From Amoebophrya sp. A120 (lineage: Eukaryota; Sar; Dinophyceae; Syndiniales; Amoebophryaceae): a DNA stretch of 64,000 nt. This document shows positions 23,171-34,412 of the stretch, one piece after another. The position numbers and the translations under genes were made by a program. The notes under the pieces were generated by a model. The model was not told the DNA's origin and ran no database searches. It saw only the letters and a program-made list of their open reading frames with translations. The stretch is taken from NCBI GenBank assembly GCA_905178155.1, contig CAJINV010000014.1, positions 716,116-780,115 on the forward strand. The letters are read 5' to 3'. Positions within the stretch are counted from its first letter, which is position 1. Each line of letters begins with the position of its first letter.

Positions 23171-24967
23171 GATAATTATGATTATCACTGGTCGTGTATA
23201 TTACGCGAGGACCAACATGAGTCGTTCATACAACTTAATGGGAGCACGATCTTCGCAAAGAACCTGAGTAGTAGACTCGATTCTAGTATAAACCTTTATT
23301 TTGTTCGCCGACCCAAACTAACACAAAAAACGGGTCGGCAGAATGAGGTATCGGAAAGCTAAAATGTCAGTATAATTGTATCGACAGAATAAATTCATGA
23401 AAAGCAAACCCTTGTCAAACAGAAGCACTCAACAAGAATTTATGGGTAAAAAAATCGTTTATCGCCAAGGATCCACGAATTTTTCGGTCCCGGACAGCGA
23501 CACGTCGCGCGAAGACAATCACACTTGATGCCGTGAGAGTGTTGAAAATTTTCTAAAAAATGTTGATACTTGTGTTGTTACCAATCTTTTTCGTTTTCCA
23601 ACCTGACAGGACGCCGTGCCACTTTGTGCACAGGAGCTACCTGCTACCAGGGCGGTTCGTTGTATTTATACAAGGATAGTTAAAGTCAAAGCCTATTTGC
23701 TTTTCTTAAGAAATGAGATTCGCTAGTATCGGTAGAATTAGAGTTTTTATCGCTTGTTCAATGAATCATACACACGCAAGACAAATCGCTTTTAGGTTAA
23801 GTTTACACACAAGTATGTCGTGTCAAATGAATAAGTACCGTAGCAGAATACTCGCAGACGAGTAAACTAGTACTTTACATCGGCTGCTGGTTTGCGTTTG
23901 CTTTTGACAATTTGCATTTGGTATTGGTTCAGTTTTTTTTTCTCACGATTTTTCTTACAACAAGCAGGCGCTGCTTATTCACTAGCACTAGCCGTTCTGT
24001 TTCTTTTTGTCTTCCTCTAGCTACTACAGGCCACTTTGCATTAGCATTTGCTCACGCTCGAAATACTTAAGTCAGTAGTAGACCAGCTTAAACCACGATG
24101 ATCAACAGCATACAAATACAAAAAGGTCTTTCAGGTCGTGGTTTGCGCTCCCAATCTTTTGTGCTTACTAACTAGATCCTTGCACCACCCTGATCTGTAC
24201 TCAAGTCATGAGAAGCAAGTCGATCTTTTGAGCTGCAGGCGTCTGATGAAACGAGATCAAGAATAACTAAACTAGTATGTTCTCACGAACCGGTCTGAGC
24301 TTGTTGAGTATGTTCTCACGAAGTGTTGCTATAGCAGATCATAGCGTCGAACTAGAGATGATATATAGAAAGACTACTTGCTGTCGTCTATGATCCACCA
24401 AGCAAGGCAGAAGCACCCTTGTGCTTGTCCGCCGTTTTTCCTACTGTGAGATCCTTTTCCACCAGCTATGTGTAAACAAACTCGCAACGACCTCCTTACA
24501 AATAAAAGAGGTGGACCGACGAAGATGATCCAAACAAGTAGAGATCTTCGGAAAGGATCGCACAAGATGAAGAACGAGAGATCTTTGATAAGGATCGAAC
24601 ACAACTGCTGTCGCTTTCTATGACGACCGACCATCAAGAACAAACGTACACAAGCTTTTTTCTCGTCTTCGCACTGAGCCAGAGAAAGCCAAGCCGCGGC
24701 CCGAAAGAAAAGATGCTGCCAAGCATGGTATGCCATGCGTGTACGCAAGTGTAGTTGACTTGCAGCATGATCTAATACTTCGTGTATTGATAATTGCTCC
24801 TGGTGAGTAGTTGTGACTCTTGCAAGTTAAAAGAAATTCGCGTGTCGCTGTGCTTACATTTCAACAATTCCCAGAGTTCTTCGAGTGACCAATAGCCATG
24901 AATCAGTGATATCTATCAAAGAGTCCGTCGGCGTTGATCCGCGAAATAAAAAAAGTGTATTTTTTTC
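23171..24967. other. Intergenic region, no gene recognised
   Basis: 1.8 kb, AT-richer than the genes, between the kinase stop and the giant gene start. The longest frame (24748-24374, minus) shows no domain or codon-level conservation. It should hold the giant gene's promoter or trans-splice acceptor, but no motif stands out. Confidence 0.6.
24274..24322. repeat. 16-bp direct repeat in the intergenic region
   Basis: AGTATGTTCTCACGAA occurs at 24274-24289 and 24307-24322. It lies between the kinase gene 3' end and the giant gene 5' end, so it could be an upstream element of the giant gene, but nothing shows function. Confidence 0.5.
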
Positions 24968-27900
24968 CTACCCGGTCGTGGGCGTGTGCCACTGTGTCGC
25001 CAAAGTTTTCAGATTTGCATAGTAGATTTTCTGGTTCGTTTTAGACACTCGCTTCTGCCAGTTCGGCGGCAGTCTCTTCCCTGCGCGAGAGAGCCATTGG
25101 TCCTGATCTACTCCGGCGCTTAAAGTAGTCGTCCCGGGTGCTGCCGGATGTGGGTGCGCAGCAGAAGACGAAGCAGCCGCAAGAGCTCCGGACCGGCCGG
25201 AACTACTCGTACCTGCGGTAGTATTAACAGCCGCGGAACCGCCAGCTGGTGCGCCACTTCTTGACATAATTTTCGCGTTACTGTTGATGTTCCCTGCTCC
25301 TGTGGCACCACTTCCACCCCTGCTGCTCGTTGTTGGCGCTCTACCACTTCCTCCTGCCGCAATGTTCTTCTTTTCGCTTTCCTCCAGCATTTTGACCAAC
25401 AGCCGTCGCTCTTTCTCTTCCTTCGAAGTCTCCAACGCACCCGTCACCACGTCCACGGTCGTCGCGAACCGCCCGGTATCAAATGTAAAAATGTCTGGGT
25501 CTGGAAGGATGCGAACTTGTGATGCGTGTTGCGGATCATACAAAAATCTGTGTTGCATGACTTGCAAAAGGTCCCCATTTCTAGCCATGCCGAGGGGGCA
25601 TTTGTCATGCAGAATAGGCATCACCAAGGGGCTGCAGAACCTGTGATGCTAGGCCCTGCATTCGAGACTTGGCGGAGCTTGGAAAAACTGCATGACAAAT
25701 CTCAGAATCTTCCAGACCCAGACATTTTTACATTTGATACCCGGCGTCCCACTGTGGCACCGGCGTTTCGGTGAAGTAAAAGTGCTGGAGCGCCTCCTGA
25801 GAGGTCAGCCGGAATTTCGGGTCCAGGTTGAGCATATGAACTGGAAAAATATCGTACTCGTATACTAAATGCAATACAAATTTCCTCAGCATGAGAAAAA
25901 AAAATTGTAATGCTGATTTGCCTTGGAAACAAGACTTGTAATGCAAGACTTGCATTTGTACGAGTACGACACTTTTGCACAGGATAGAGCAAGCCGCCCA
26001 GAAACTGGAACAGGGAATCTTTGATGTACAGCTGGTTCCGGACCTGCTTGCAACTGCTATCAAATGCAAATATGTCTGGGTCTGGAAGTGGTCATGCATC
26101 TTTTGCATCACACATATGCTCTGGAATGCGCGCAAGACCATTACAAGTTTGGTTCAGGTCTACTGAAAATGCCTATTCTGCATGAGAGAAACTTGCTATT
26201 GGCATAGCAAAAAGTGGACGGCTTTTGGCTTTCATGCAACACAAGTTCTTGCGTAATCCAGAGTTTGCATGACAAGTTTGGATTCTTCCAGACAGAGACA
26301 CATTTGCAATTCATAACTGCCTGTGGTAAACAAAGCCTTCAACTCCAAGGCTTCGTTATTGAAAAAAGAGTTTGGATTTGATGCTACGCCAGCAACTACC
26401 GAGGAACTAGTACCTTGTGTAGTTCTGCTATTCCGGTCAAAGGCAGAATTTCTGTTGGCGGATTTATTATTCTCCTGCTGCCCACTTCTCTGCTGCATCA
26501 ACATCATCTTATCAAGTGCAAATATGTCTGGGTCTGCTGGAAGATTCCGAGACTTGTCATGCAGATTTTCCTTGACCCATGCGGTCGGGAATGCGGGACC
26601 TAGCATGACAGACTCTGTGAGGTCTCTGTCATGCCTCTCCTGCATGAGAAATTCTCTTCCAAGTTGGTCGAAAGTGGGCAGCTTTTGGCACCCATGCAGC
26701 ACAAGTTTTTGCACGATTCGGATTTAGCATGACAAGTTGCAATCTTCCAGACCCAGACATATTTGCAATGCATACTTCGTCCGTTCGTTCAGCACGAATC
26801 GATCCTGGTGCGGCCGGGCTTTCCGCACTTGCGCCTCGAAATTCTCGAAGTTGATCTGGCGCAACAACTTCTCGTAGTCCGGCCATGAGGTTCTGGTCGG
26901 TTTCCCGAGTAAGGTTAAAATGTACGCCGACACGGTTTGCTCGGTGACGTTGTTGCCCAACGTTTGGTCGTAGAAGAACGGCTTCTTGGAAACGCCCCCC
27001 TTGAAAATTAAAATCTCCGCCAGGATGCACCCCACGCCCCAGATGTCCAGCGCGGGGCCGTATTTCTGCTCCCCGAGTAACAGCTCAATGCTCCGGTACA
27101 GAATGGTCACGATAAACTGCGGCGGCTCCAGGTTGCTGGCGAGAACCAGTTTTTTCGTGCCGTTTTGATCTTCTTCTTCCCCAAAAGCGACGCGGGAAAG
27201 ACCGAAATCACACACCTGAAAATGATGAAAAAGGTAAAAATGCTCAAAGAGCGGGCTTGCTGCCATCGATCACGACTTGTTTTACGGATGATCACATCAA
27301 TGAAATAAAGTCGTGGACCTGTACTAGTTCGTAGTTGTAATGATCGAGAAAAAATTTTGGAATCTATTTCGATATTACGTAGAGCTACAAATCAGTACCT
27401 TAATCTCCCCGCTGATGTTGAACAGAATATTTTTCGTGGCCAAATCCCGGTGCAGCATCCCGATTTGGTGCATGTAGTCCACTCCCTGCAGTACCTGTTG
27501 CATCAAGTATTTGATGTTTGCCATGGTCAGCGGGTGCTTCTTATGGATTGCAAAAATGTCTGGGTCTGGAAGAATGCAGGAGTTTGTCATTCAGATTTTG
27601 CATGGCCCAGGAGGTCTGTGATGCATGCCCTAGCACCAGAGATGTTGCGAGGGATTTCTGATGCTCATACCGCATGAGAAATGCCCTCTCCGCGTGGCAC
27701 AAATTGCGCCTCTTTTGCTGTTCATGCAATACAGATCCTATGTAGAGTCCAAAGGTAGCATCACAAGTTGCATCCTTCCAGACCCAGACATATACATATT
27801 TGCATTTGATATTTCTCGGACTGTAGCAACTGCGTCAAGGACGCGTGACAATATTCCAGCACGATCACGGGGTCGCCTTTGCTGGTAACGGCCAATTCGA

Positions 27901-29424
27901 TCAGTTTCACGATGGAATCGCACTTTTCCAGCAGCCGCAACGTGTGCACCTCGCGCAGGAACGCCAGGTGCACGCCCCCCTCCTCGTCGGACATTTTTGT
28001 GGTTACCTTAGCGGCGACAATCTGCCCCGTCTGCTTGTTTTATCCAGGAAAAAACATCCACTCCCATCCATTTTTTGCATGACAAACAGTGGACTTTATG
28101 CATGTTTTGCATGACAAATTGGCTAGGGATGGGTGTTTTCATGTGAGTATGTTTTTCGCCTTATACACCTTGCCGTAGGCCCCCTGCCCGATGGGCTGGA
28201 TGGTTTTCTCGTCGCTTTTGCGGGGCAGTTTCTCGTATTTGTGGTCCCAGTGGGGGAGTTTCCGCGAAAACTGGTATTTGGGGTCGCTGAGATGAACCGT
28301 GAGCCGGGAGGTGTGCAGAAGCCCTGCTCGATTATTGCCTGCGTTCTTGTTGCCCCCGCTCAGATTGTTCAAATTTATTGTTCCGCGTTGTCTAGAAGTA
28401 CTAGACGCGGCTGACGAAGAAGAGGAGGCGGCATTTATTTTGGATACTGGTGGTCCGGCACCCGCATCGCACCTACCTTGAGCAATAATTGAAGTGCCAG
28501 AAGTTCTCTGTTCTACCTCCTTCAATCTACGCAGAGTCACATCGGTTGGGCGCCGGTACAGGTAATACCGGTGCTTGTCGAGCCATTTTTCGTGCTGGAG
28601 GTTCAAATCGACATTGGTATGATCTTATGAATTGCAAAAGTGTCTGGGTCTGGAATGTCATGCTGAGTCTGGATGATGCAAAAATTTGTGTTGCATGATT
28701 ACCAAAAGATGTCAGCTTTTGACCAGGTTGACAGGTAGTTTCTCATGCAGGATAGGCATGATAGACATCTCACAGCATCTCTCATGCTAGGTGCTGCATG
28801 CCAGGCCTCATGGGTCATGGAAAACCTGCATCACAAATCTTGCATTCTTCCAGACCCAGACATTTTTACATTTGATAGATCTCCGCCGGATGTCGAGGTC
28901 GTCGGGGGAAGATCGTCTACGAACTCCAGCTCGGGACCGCTGCTGCTGCTTGCGGCGGTTTTGTCTCCGCGGATTCTTGCAAGCTTGCCGTCTTGACCTT
29001 CCTGTCGTGATCTTGACCTTCTTGATGATGCCCCCGCTTCAATATTGCGCTCCTTCTTCGAGGGCTTGCTTCTGTCGGTCGTGCCAAAATTTGTCGCAGC
29101 CTGCTTGAGACGTCGAGAAGAGGAACTGTCCTGGGAGGAGAGAGATCGGGATCTCTTCCTTGTCCCGTGTCGCCGGCCAATGACATCTTGATCTTCACCC
29201 ACGACCGGCGGTCTCGCTGCATTTTTCCTGCCCGTCGTTGTGCTCCCCGGCGCATCGAGAGGTGCAGCTCCGGCGCGACGAGGACCCTGCTCGTCGGGCC
29301 GGTTCTTGATCGTGCCACTGTTTGCGTTGTGTTGATTTTTGGCTGCAATTGGTGGAGGTTTTTTCTTCTCCTCCTCGGGCGTAAACATGTAACTATCCGA
29401 TGAAGATTCGTCATCTTGCTTCAT
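24968..29424 (-). CDS. CDK-like (CMGC) protein kinase with C-terminal WW domain
   Basis: Exons 5'->3': 29424-28878, 28625-28150, 28040-27812, 27541-27399, 27215-26775, 26510-26316, 26057-25987, 25834-25740, 25476-24968; 890 residues, stop TAG. The N-terminal 300 residues are charged and RS-rich. The kinase domain shows a glycine loop G327-x-G-x-x-G332, catalytic K349 (VAAK), a PSTAIRE-equivalent helix ending in LRE, HRD at 443-445 with DLATKN, and DFG at 463-465. The APE motif is replaced by SIE (YRSIELLLG). A Ser/Asn-rich insert interrupts the C-lobe before the conserved segment LLNLDPKFRLTSQEAL. The last 34 residues form a WW domain (W861, Y873-Y874, W884, P887). Serine/threonine kinase activity towards transcription or splicing factors is inferred from the CDK9-13-like layout. 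The single GT-AG intron (27398-27216) lies just before DFG; the other seven are introners. Confidence 0.88.
25477..25739. mobile_element. Introner family A, 263 bp
   Basis: TSD CCCGG. Joins VPQWDAG to RFATTV at the end of the kinase domain. Confidence 0.92.
25835..25986. mobile_element. Introner family B, 152 bp
   Basis: TSD GAGCA. Joins FLGGLL to NLDPKF, restoring the kinase C-lobe motif. Confidence 0.93.
26058..26315. mobile_element. Introner family A, 258 bp
   Basis: TSD ACTGC. The right core is mutated (CTTCCAGACAGAGACAC). Joins LFTTGS to CKQVRN. Confidence 0.92.
26511..26774. mobile_element. Introner family A, 264 bp, 3-bp TSD
   Basis: Only CTT is duplicated. The interior is reversed relative to 42502. 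Joins VLNERTK to MMLMQQ. Confidence 0.88.
27542..27811. mobile_element. Introner family A, 270 bp, reversed interior
   Basis: TSD CTTCT/TTTCT. The right end has a 6-bp duplication (ACATATACATAT). Joins TQLLQSEK to HPLTMA. Confidence 0.9.
28041..28149. mobile_element. Introner family L, 109 bp (only copy)
   Basis: TSD TGTTT. Shortest introner in the window: two TIRs plus about 50 bp. Joins VYKAKN to KQTGQI just after the kinase glycine loop. Confidence 0.85.
28626..28877. mobile_element. Introner family A, 252 bp
   Basis: TSD GATCT. Joins STSGGD to HTNVDL. Confidence 0.92.
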
Positions 29425-30324
29425 CGGTAAAAAAGCGCAAGAAGGGATGATGAAATTGAAAGCGCTTTACTCAGTACGTACTTTTATCTTATCGATCCGA
29501 TGAGGTCAGGTGCGGAGACAACTACAGATGAAATAAACAACCACTATTTCTCAGTCTTCTAAGCAGCGAAGGCCAAGGAATTTTGTAAGATTTTGAAAAA
29601 AAGTTTATCGAGCTTGTTCTCAGGAAAATGAGTTCTTGCCGCTCGCGCTACGAATAAAAAAAAAACGCGTATAGTCTTTATTCATTTTCATTCATTTTCG
29701 TTGGACCGCTGAAATAAGGAGTAGTCGGATTTCATAGAGTAAAACACGTCTTGCAGGAGCAAAGATGATGGAAACGAAACAAGGTTGTAGGATCTCTGCT
29801 TGTATCAGGAAAAGCTGATCATGGATCTTGATCGTGTGGCTCCTGTGGTGCTCGATACATAAGTACTACTGCACCACTTTGCGCTGCAGCAGCAGCTGCA
29901 AGGACGTTATCGTTATATGCTCCTTGCGAAAATTACTTCCACCTCAAGTCGTCGTGGGAATCATGTTGGAAACTACCATCCTTGCAAATGTTCAGGATCG
30001 CATGGGCATGGCCCTACTGGTTTCAGCTGAAGGACAAGGAGCTTGTGTTTGCAACAGCACAATAATTCTCCCCACTCGCGGAGGTGCAGGGGCTGCTAGA
30101 GGAACAGGAAGCTTGCAGGTACAGCAAGTGGCACCACTGCGTGTCGTAATTATTTACGCGGCTACAGTTTCAGCTGAGTGTCATCTTCTCCTCGCGCTTT
30201 TCATCACTTTGAGCTGAATATTATAGAGCAACCATATGGTCGCGGGCGTTCTCTTTAGTACGTGTAGAAAAAATTCTTATGATTCCGCTTATTTGTTTCA
30301 TCATTGCAGCAGTGCCTGCACAAT
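29425..30324. other. Intergenic region, no gene recognised
   Basis: 900 bp between the gene ending at 30325 and the kinase start. A plus-strand frame at 29828-30217 has no recognisable features. Confidence 0.55.
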
Positions 30325-33300
30325 TCAATTCACAGCACCACCGCCTCCACCACTACTGACGTTGTGGAACCGTTCTTCGATGAATTGGTGGACTTCCGAC
30401 GTGGCTTTGCGAATTTTGTGTATTGCCGAAACCGCCACCGGGTCTTCCAAACTGGCGTCCACATGCAAAAGGGGTCTGCCTTTAATGTTGTTGCTTGTTT
30501 CGACGGTTGTACTAGAGGCAGTTCCTCCTGCTGATGTTGTCATTTTTTTACCACTACTCGCCGAAGCTACACCAGGAGTTGCTGTAGCCAAAGCTCCACT
30601 TGTAATTTCATTTTTCCCCCCGCGACTGGTAAAATTCATCGGCGGCCCTGGTCCGGAACCGCCGAATGATGTTGAAAAGGCTCCACTTTTCAAATTGTAG
30701 TTCGAAGTAGTAGAAGATGACCTAGACGAGGACGAAAATAAAGGTCGTCTACTATTTGGCGCAAATTTATTCTGTTGCTGCTGTTGCTGCACCAGATTCA
30801 ATCTGGTCGTGGTACTCGAGGTCTTAATATTCCTGTCTGAAGTAGTAGCCGAGTTGTAGTAATATCCTTTCGCTCTCATCGGCGAAGTGGGTCGGCTCGA
30901 AGAGGAGGAGGAGCTGGATTGATGTTGTCCTGAGAGAAGTGGATATTGCGATCCTGAAGATCCATACGCTCTCGCAGTATTTTTATGTGCCGATCGCGGA
31001 TTCATCCCAGCTGCAGCTCCTCCTTTTACGTTGCTATACCGCTCGGATGAAGATGATGAAGCGGTGCCACCATTGATGGTATTACCGCCTTGCTTATCCA
31101 AGAAGCTGGCTGCACTGGTGTCTCGTCCTGTGCCTCCGTGCGAGAACGGGACGGCACCGCCACGCATTCTGGAGGAGGACGATGTTTGTCCCAAGGAGGT
31201 ATTTTTGCTTGTCGCGAGGGCTTTATTGTTCTGGTCGCGGTTTGTTCCCGTCGAAAAATTTTTCGGATTGGCCGCGTGGTGCCGCCACTGCTGACTGCGG
31301 AGGACGACTGTAGTTAAAATTGAAAGGTGGTTTAGCAAGATCTTTACGTTCTTGCACACAGTGCTGTGATTCCAGGTCTTCTTAAGTTAGTCAAAATTCT
31401 TCCCATAATCGACATGTGATGTTAATGTCATACATCACTTGCTGCAAAAAGAATTATACCATCCCACAGTCGGTCTTCTGCCTCTTCGTAAAACGCCTCT
31501 TTTTCCCTGCTCGGCAAGTAAAGATTTTTCGCTTCACTGACGCTGGAGGTACCGTTTCCGTAAAGTGCGTGCTCGACGAATTTATGCATTGCAAATATGT
31601 CTGGGTCTGGAAAAATGCCAGGTTTGTCATGCTCTGCTAGCATGACTGTCAAGTCTGTCATGCAAGGTACCCAAAAGCGCCACTTTTGTGTCATGCAAAA
31701 ACCCAGTTTCTCATGCAGAATAGGCAACACCTAGCGACTCAAAAACCTGTCATGCTGAGCCGTCATTTCTGGCGTTCTCTTGATTCGCCAACCAGCATCA
31801 CAAGTTTCCAGACCCAGACATATTTGCATTTCATAGAATTGGGTGTACAGCCAACTTTTCAAACGCAACTCTTGTTGCACTTGCCGCCAAACGGTGCAAT
31901 GGAGAGCGGAAAGTAGTAGTACTATGGTATCTTCATTCAATGCATTTGCATTTGGACCGTACTAGGGCTTCGAAAGCGAAACAAATGATCTGATAATGCC
32001 ACATCCAGACTACATGAAGGAACACATCATGAAGAATGATTTCCAGCCCGTGCCAGTTATGCATGCGATATTACTGTAGCTGTACTACTTCTTACTTTCC
32101 AAGTCATAACCTTGGTTCCGTCGCAGCTGCGTCGCGATTTTTCGGTCGGTCGTTTGTTTTTTGCTGGTCAGCACGGACTGCGCGTGGTGCTGCAAAGCGG
32201 TGGCGAGGAGGATCTCCTCGATCTCGTCGAGAATGTGGTTCGCGGGGGGAAGTTGAGATCTCAGGTCGGACGCAGTTTGGAGATCGGTCATCGCCATGGC
32301 GATCTCCTTCACAGCATGTATTCGAGAAAAGACCACGAGCGGCACGACATATAATTGACTCTCCTTCTCTTGCGCTTCTACTGGCAGCGTCGAAACAGAA
32401 AGGAAGCCTCTGTCAAACAAGAGCGGCGATGTTGCTTCATGGATACTGATTCATGATCCACATGATCTTTACTTGTAGCTTCGATCACGTGTTCTCGTCG
32501 TCCAAAAACTTACGACTACTCTCACTCTCTTCTAGCATACTCCTGATAATCATAAGTAATTGTCGTACTTATTCTTCCACTCATGGTCATGCTGCGGTAC
32601 GGCATTGGCACGAACAAAAACTACTGACACAAGAGCACATGACGGATGCAACACATTCCATGAGTCATCATGAGTAGCACTAGCAGCTCGTAACGCTCTG
32701 GAGATTAGTATAAGTTTCAGTTGACCTTCACCACCCAGTACAGTTTTTCGCTACTTGCAGAGAAGGGTTTAATCGTTCTGCCCTTAGCGGCGTCGTTGGT
32801 GTCTTGCAAAGCAAAACCAAAATTTTGATCTAGTACTTTTTACCTACGCACAAGCTGCCCAGCGGTCGGAAGGGAGACAAGAACCGATGTCCTCTCTTCG
32901 GCAATCTGATTCTGAGCTCCTTATCCCTAAGGAGGAAACCATCGAAAGCAAAACTTAACTTGTCCTGTACCTGTTCTCCTTCAAATAGTTTCGCAACACA
33001 TATTCACAATTCAATCTAGAAACCTTGGAGTTTGAAGTACGCAGCAGGAAGCGCATACATTTTTACTCGGGCGGTGCACGTGGACAATCAATCTGGATTC
33101 CTGTACCGAAACAACAAAACGAAGAATCTCTAAAGAGTGCTTCCTTGGGGGTACACCGCTTTGCTCTGCACGGTCTCGTCGTTGACCTCCTGGGCAGGCC
33201 CGTAAATCATCAACCGTTGCTCCGGCGTGAGCACCGCCCGTCGGACCACCAACCTCTCGGCCTCGGCGGCGTGCTTTATCGCCTGCGCCAGGTCTCCGGT

Positions 33301-33426
33301 CTGGGGGACGTTGCGACTGGTGTGGTGCGCGTTTGCCAGGTGCACATTGGCCTGGTGAAAGTGCTCCCAGGCTTCCGAAAGTGGATCGGTGCGGGCCAGA
33401 ATCTTACCAACCCCACCGGCACCCAT
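30325..33426 (-). CDS. Unrecognised protein with Ser/Thr-rich C-terminal half
   Basis: Exons: 33426-33157, 32306-32096, 31921-31836, 31582-31460, 31307-30325; 555 residues, ending Gly-rich then TGA. The first exon (MGAGGVGKILARTDPLSEAW...) is helical and resembles an MIT-type or tetratricopeptide helical bundle in pattern only. The middle exons are helical (ILDEIEEILLATALQHH). The last exon is mostly low complexity, with a short helical tail (IHKIRKATSEVHQFIEERF). Three introns are GT-AG (33156-32307, 32095-31922 with donor GTAAGA, and 31459-31308) and one is a family A introner. The 850-nt first intron is the least certain part and may hide an exon. No family can be named. Confidence 0.6.
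31583..31835. mobile_element. Introner family A, 253 bp
   Basis: TSD GAATT. Same interior subtype as 11454 and 38753. Joins SWLYTQF to VEHALY. Confidence 0.92.
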
Positions 33427-34412
33427 GATTTTACAGTTAGTTTTTAGGTTTCGTTTTCAATTTATCGTTTTTTCTCAGCTGTTCTTCTTCTTTCTCATTT
33501 TTTCGCTAATCCGTGAAATGTATATGCGTGGAGAAGATGGAAGCGAGCGGTTCAGAATCTTCATACTCAAGAGAGTTTCCCACACTTTCTTATACAAACA
33601 TAGAAAGTAGTTGCCGTCGACGAGAAAAGTAGTTTACAAATGTCGCTCACTGTCCCGCTTCAGGTACGACTCCACCCTCAGAAACATTTTCGTCTGAGCG
33701 ACTTGTGGCCCAGATTCCTCCGCTTCTGTTTTTCGATCATTGACGAATTTTCTCATACTAGAGCTAGTCCTAGAGATGCGAACTCTTGAAGTAGTAGGTT
33801 TTTTAGCGAGGCCGTCGAGTTGGACTTCTCTCAATCGATGCGACCGAGTCTTTCTTTTGTCCACCCGATGCGTCGTTTTATCGACATCAAGGTCAAAACA
33901 CTGTTTCGCTGCGAGGTAGCGCGACGTCTAGAAGATGACCAACTCCTACCCAAGACATTGGGTAGAAGAACAAGAGGCACGACCCCCTGGTTTAGTATTC
34001 GCTTGGGATCTTTATCACAACTGGTTCCTGTTTGTGGGACGACATTTTTTGGGTTTCATCAGTCGTCTCTTCCTGTTCATCATTGCGACAATTTTGACGC
34101 GCCCGCGCGTACCAGCTGCGACGGGGCCGCATAAGATGCCCAGCAGCAAAATGCCAATGCACACAGCAAAAATGCGGACACGTTCCTGGTCGCTGTAAAA
34201 AATCGATCATGTGTTTGATTGACATAAAAATCAATCCGGGTTATTTGTGACAATAATCAAAAAAGTGCCTCTTTCAATGATTTTGGTAAAATTTGTCAGA
34301 CTAATTTACGCAGTCGCTCTCATAAATATTGACGCTCTTTTTTGCCTTCAACATCAAAATCCAAAGCCGTTCATCTTCATCATGATCGCGGGTACTTAGT
34401 TAAGCAGTTTTT
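33427..34412. other. Intergenic region with one small plus-strand frame
   Basis: About 1 kb between the COG6 stop and the next gene start. Apart from the possible membrane protein at 33935-34198, I see only short unsupported frames, including a basic 76-codon minus frame at 33864-33634. Confidence 0.5.
33935..34198 (+). CDS. Possible small membrane protein (plus strand)
   Basis: An 87-residue open frame in the gap between the COG6 3' end and the gene at 33426. It contains one convincing hydrophobic segment (WFLFVGRHFLGFISRLFLFI) followed by a basic tail rich in Met/Lys/Pro. It would be the only plus-strand gene in the window. No homologue is recognised, and the overlapping minus frames are uninformative. 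It could equally be chance or part of an untranslated region. Confidence 0.25.
   Translation: MTNSYPRHWVEEQEARPPGLVFAWDLYHNWFLFVGRHFLGFISRLFLFIIATILTRPRVPAATGPHKMPSSKMPMHTAKMRTRSWSL

Noticed and set aside
24374-24748. Minus-strand frame of 124 codons as a gene
   Set aside because: No domain, no splice continuity with neighbours, and rich in rare-residue runs; treated as intergenic.
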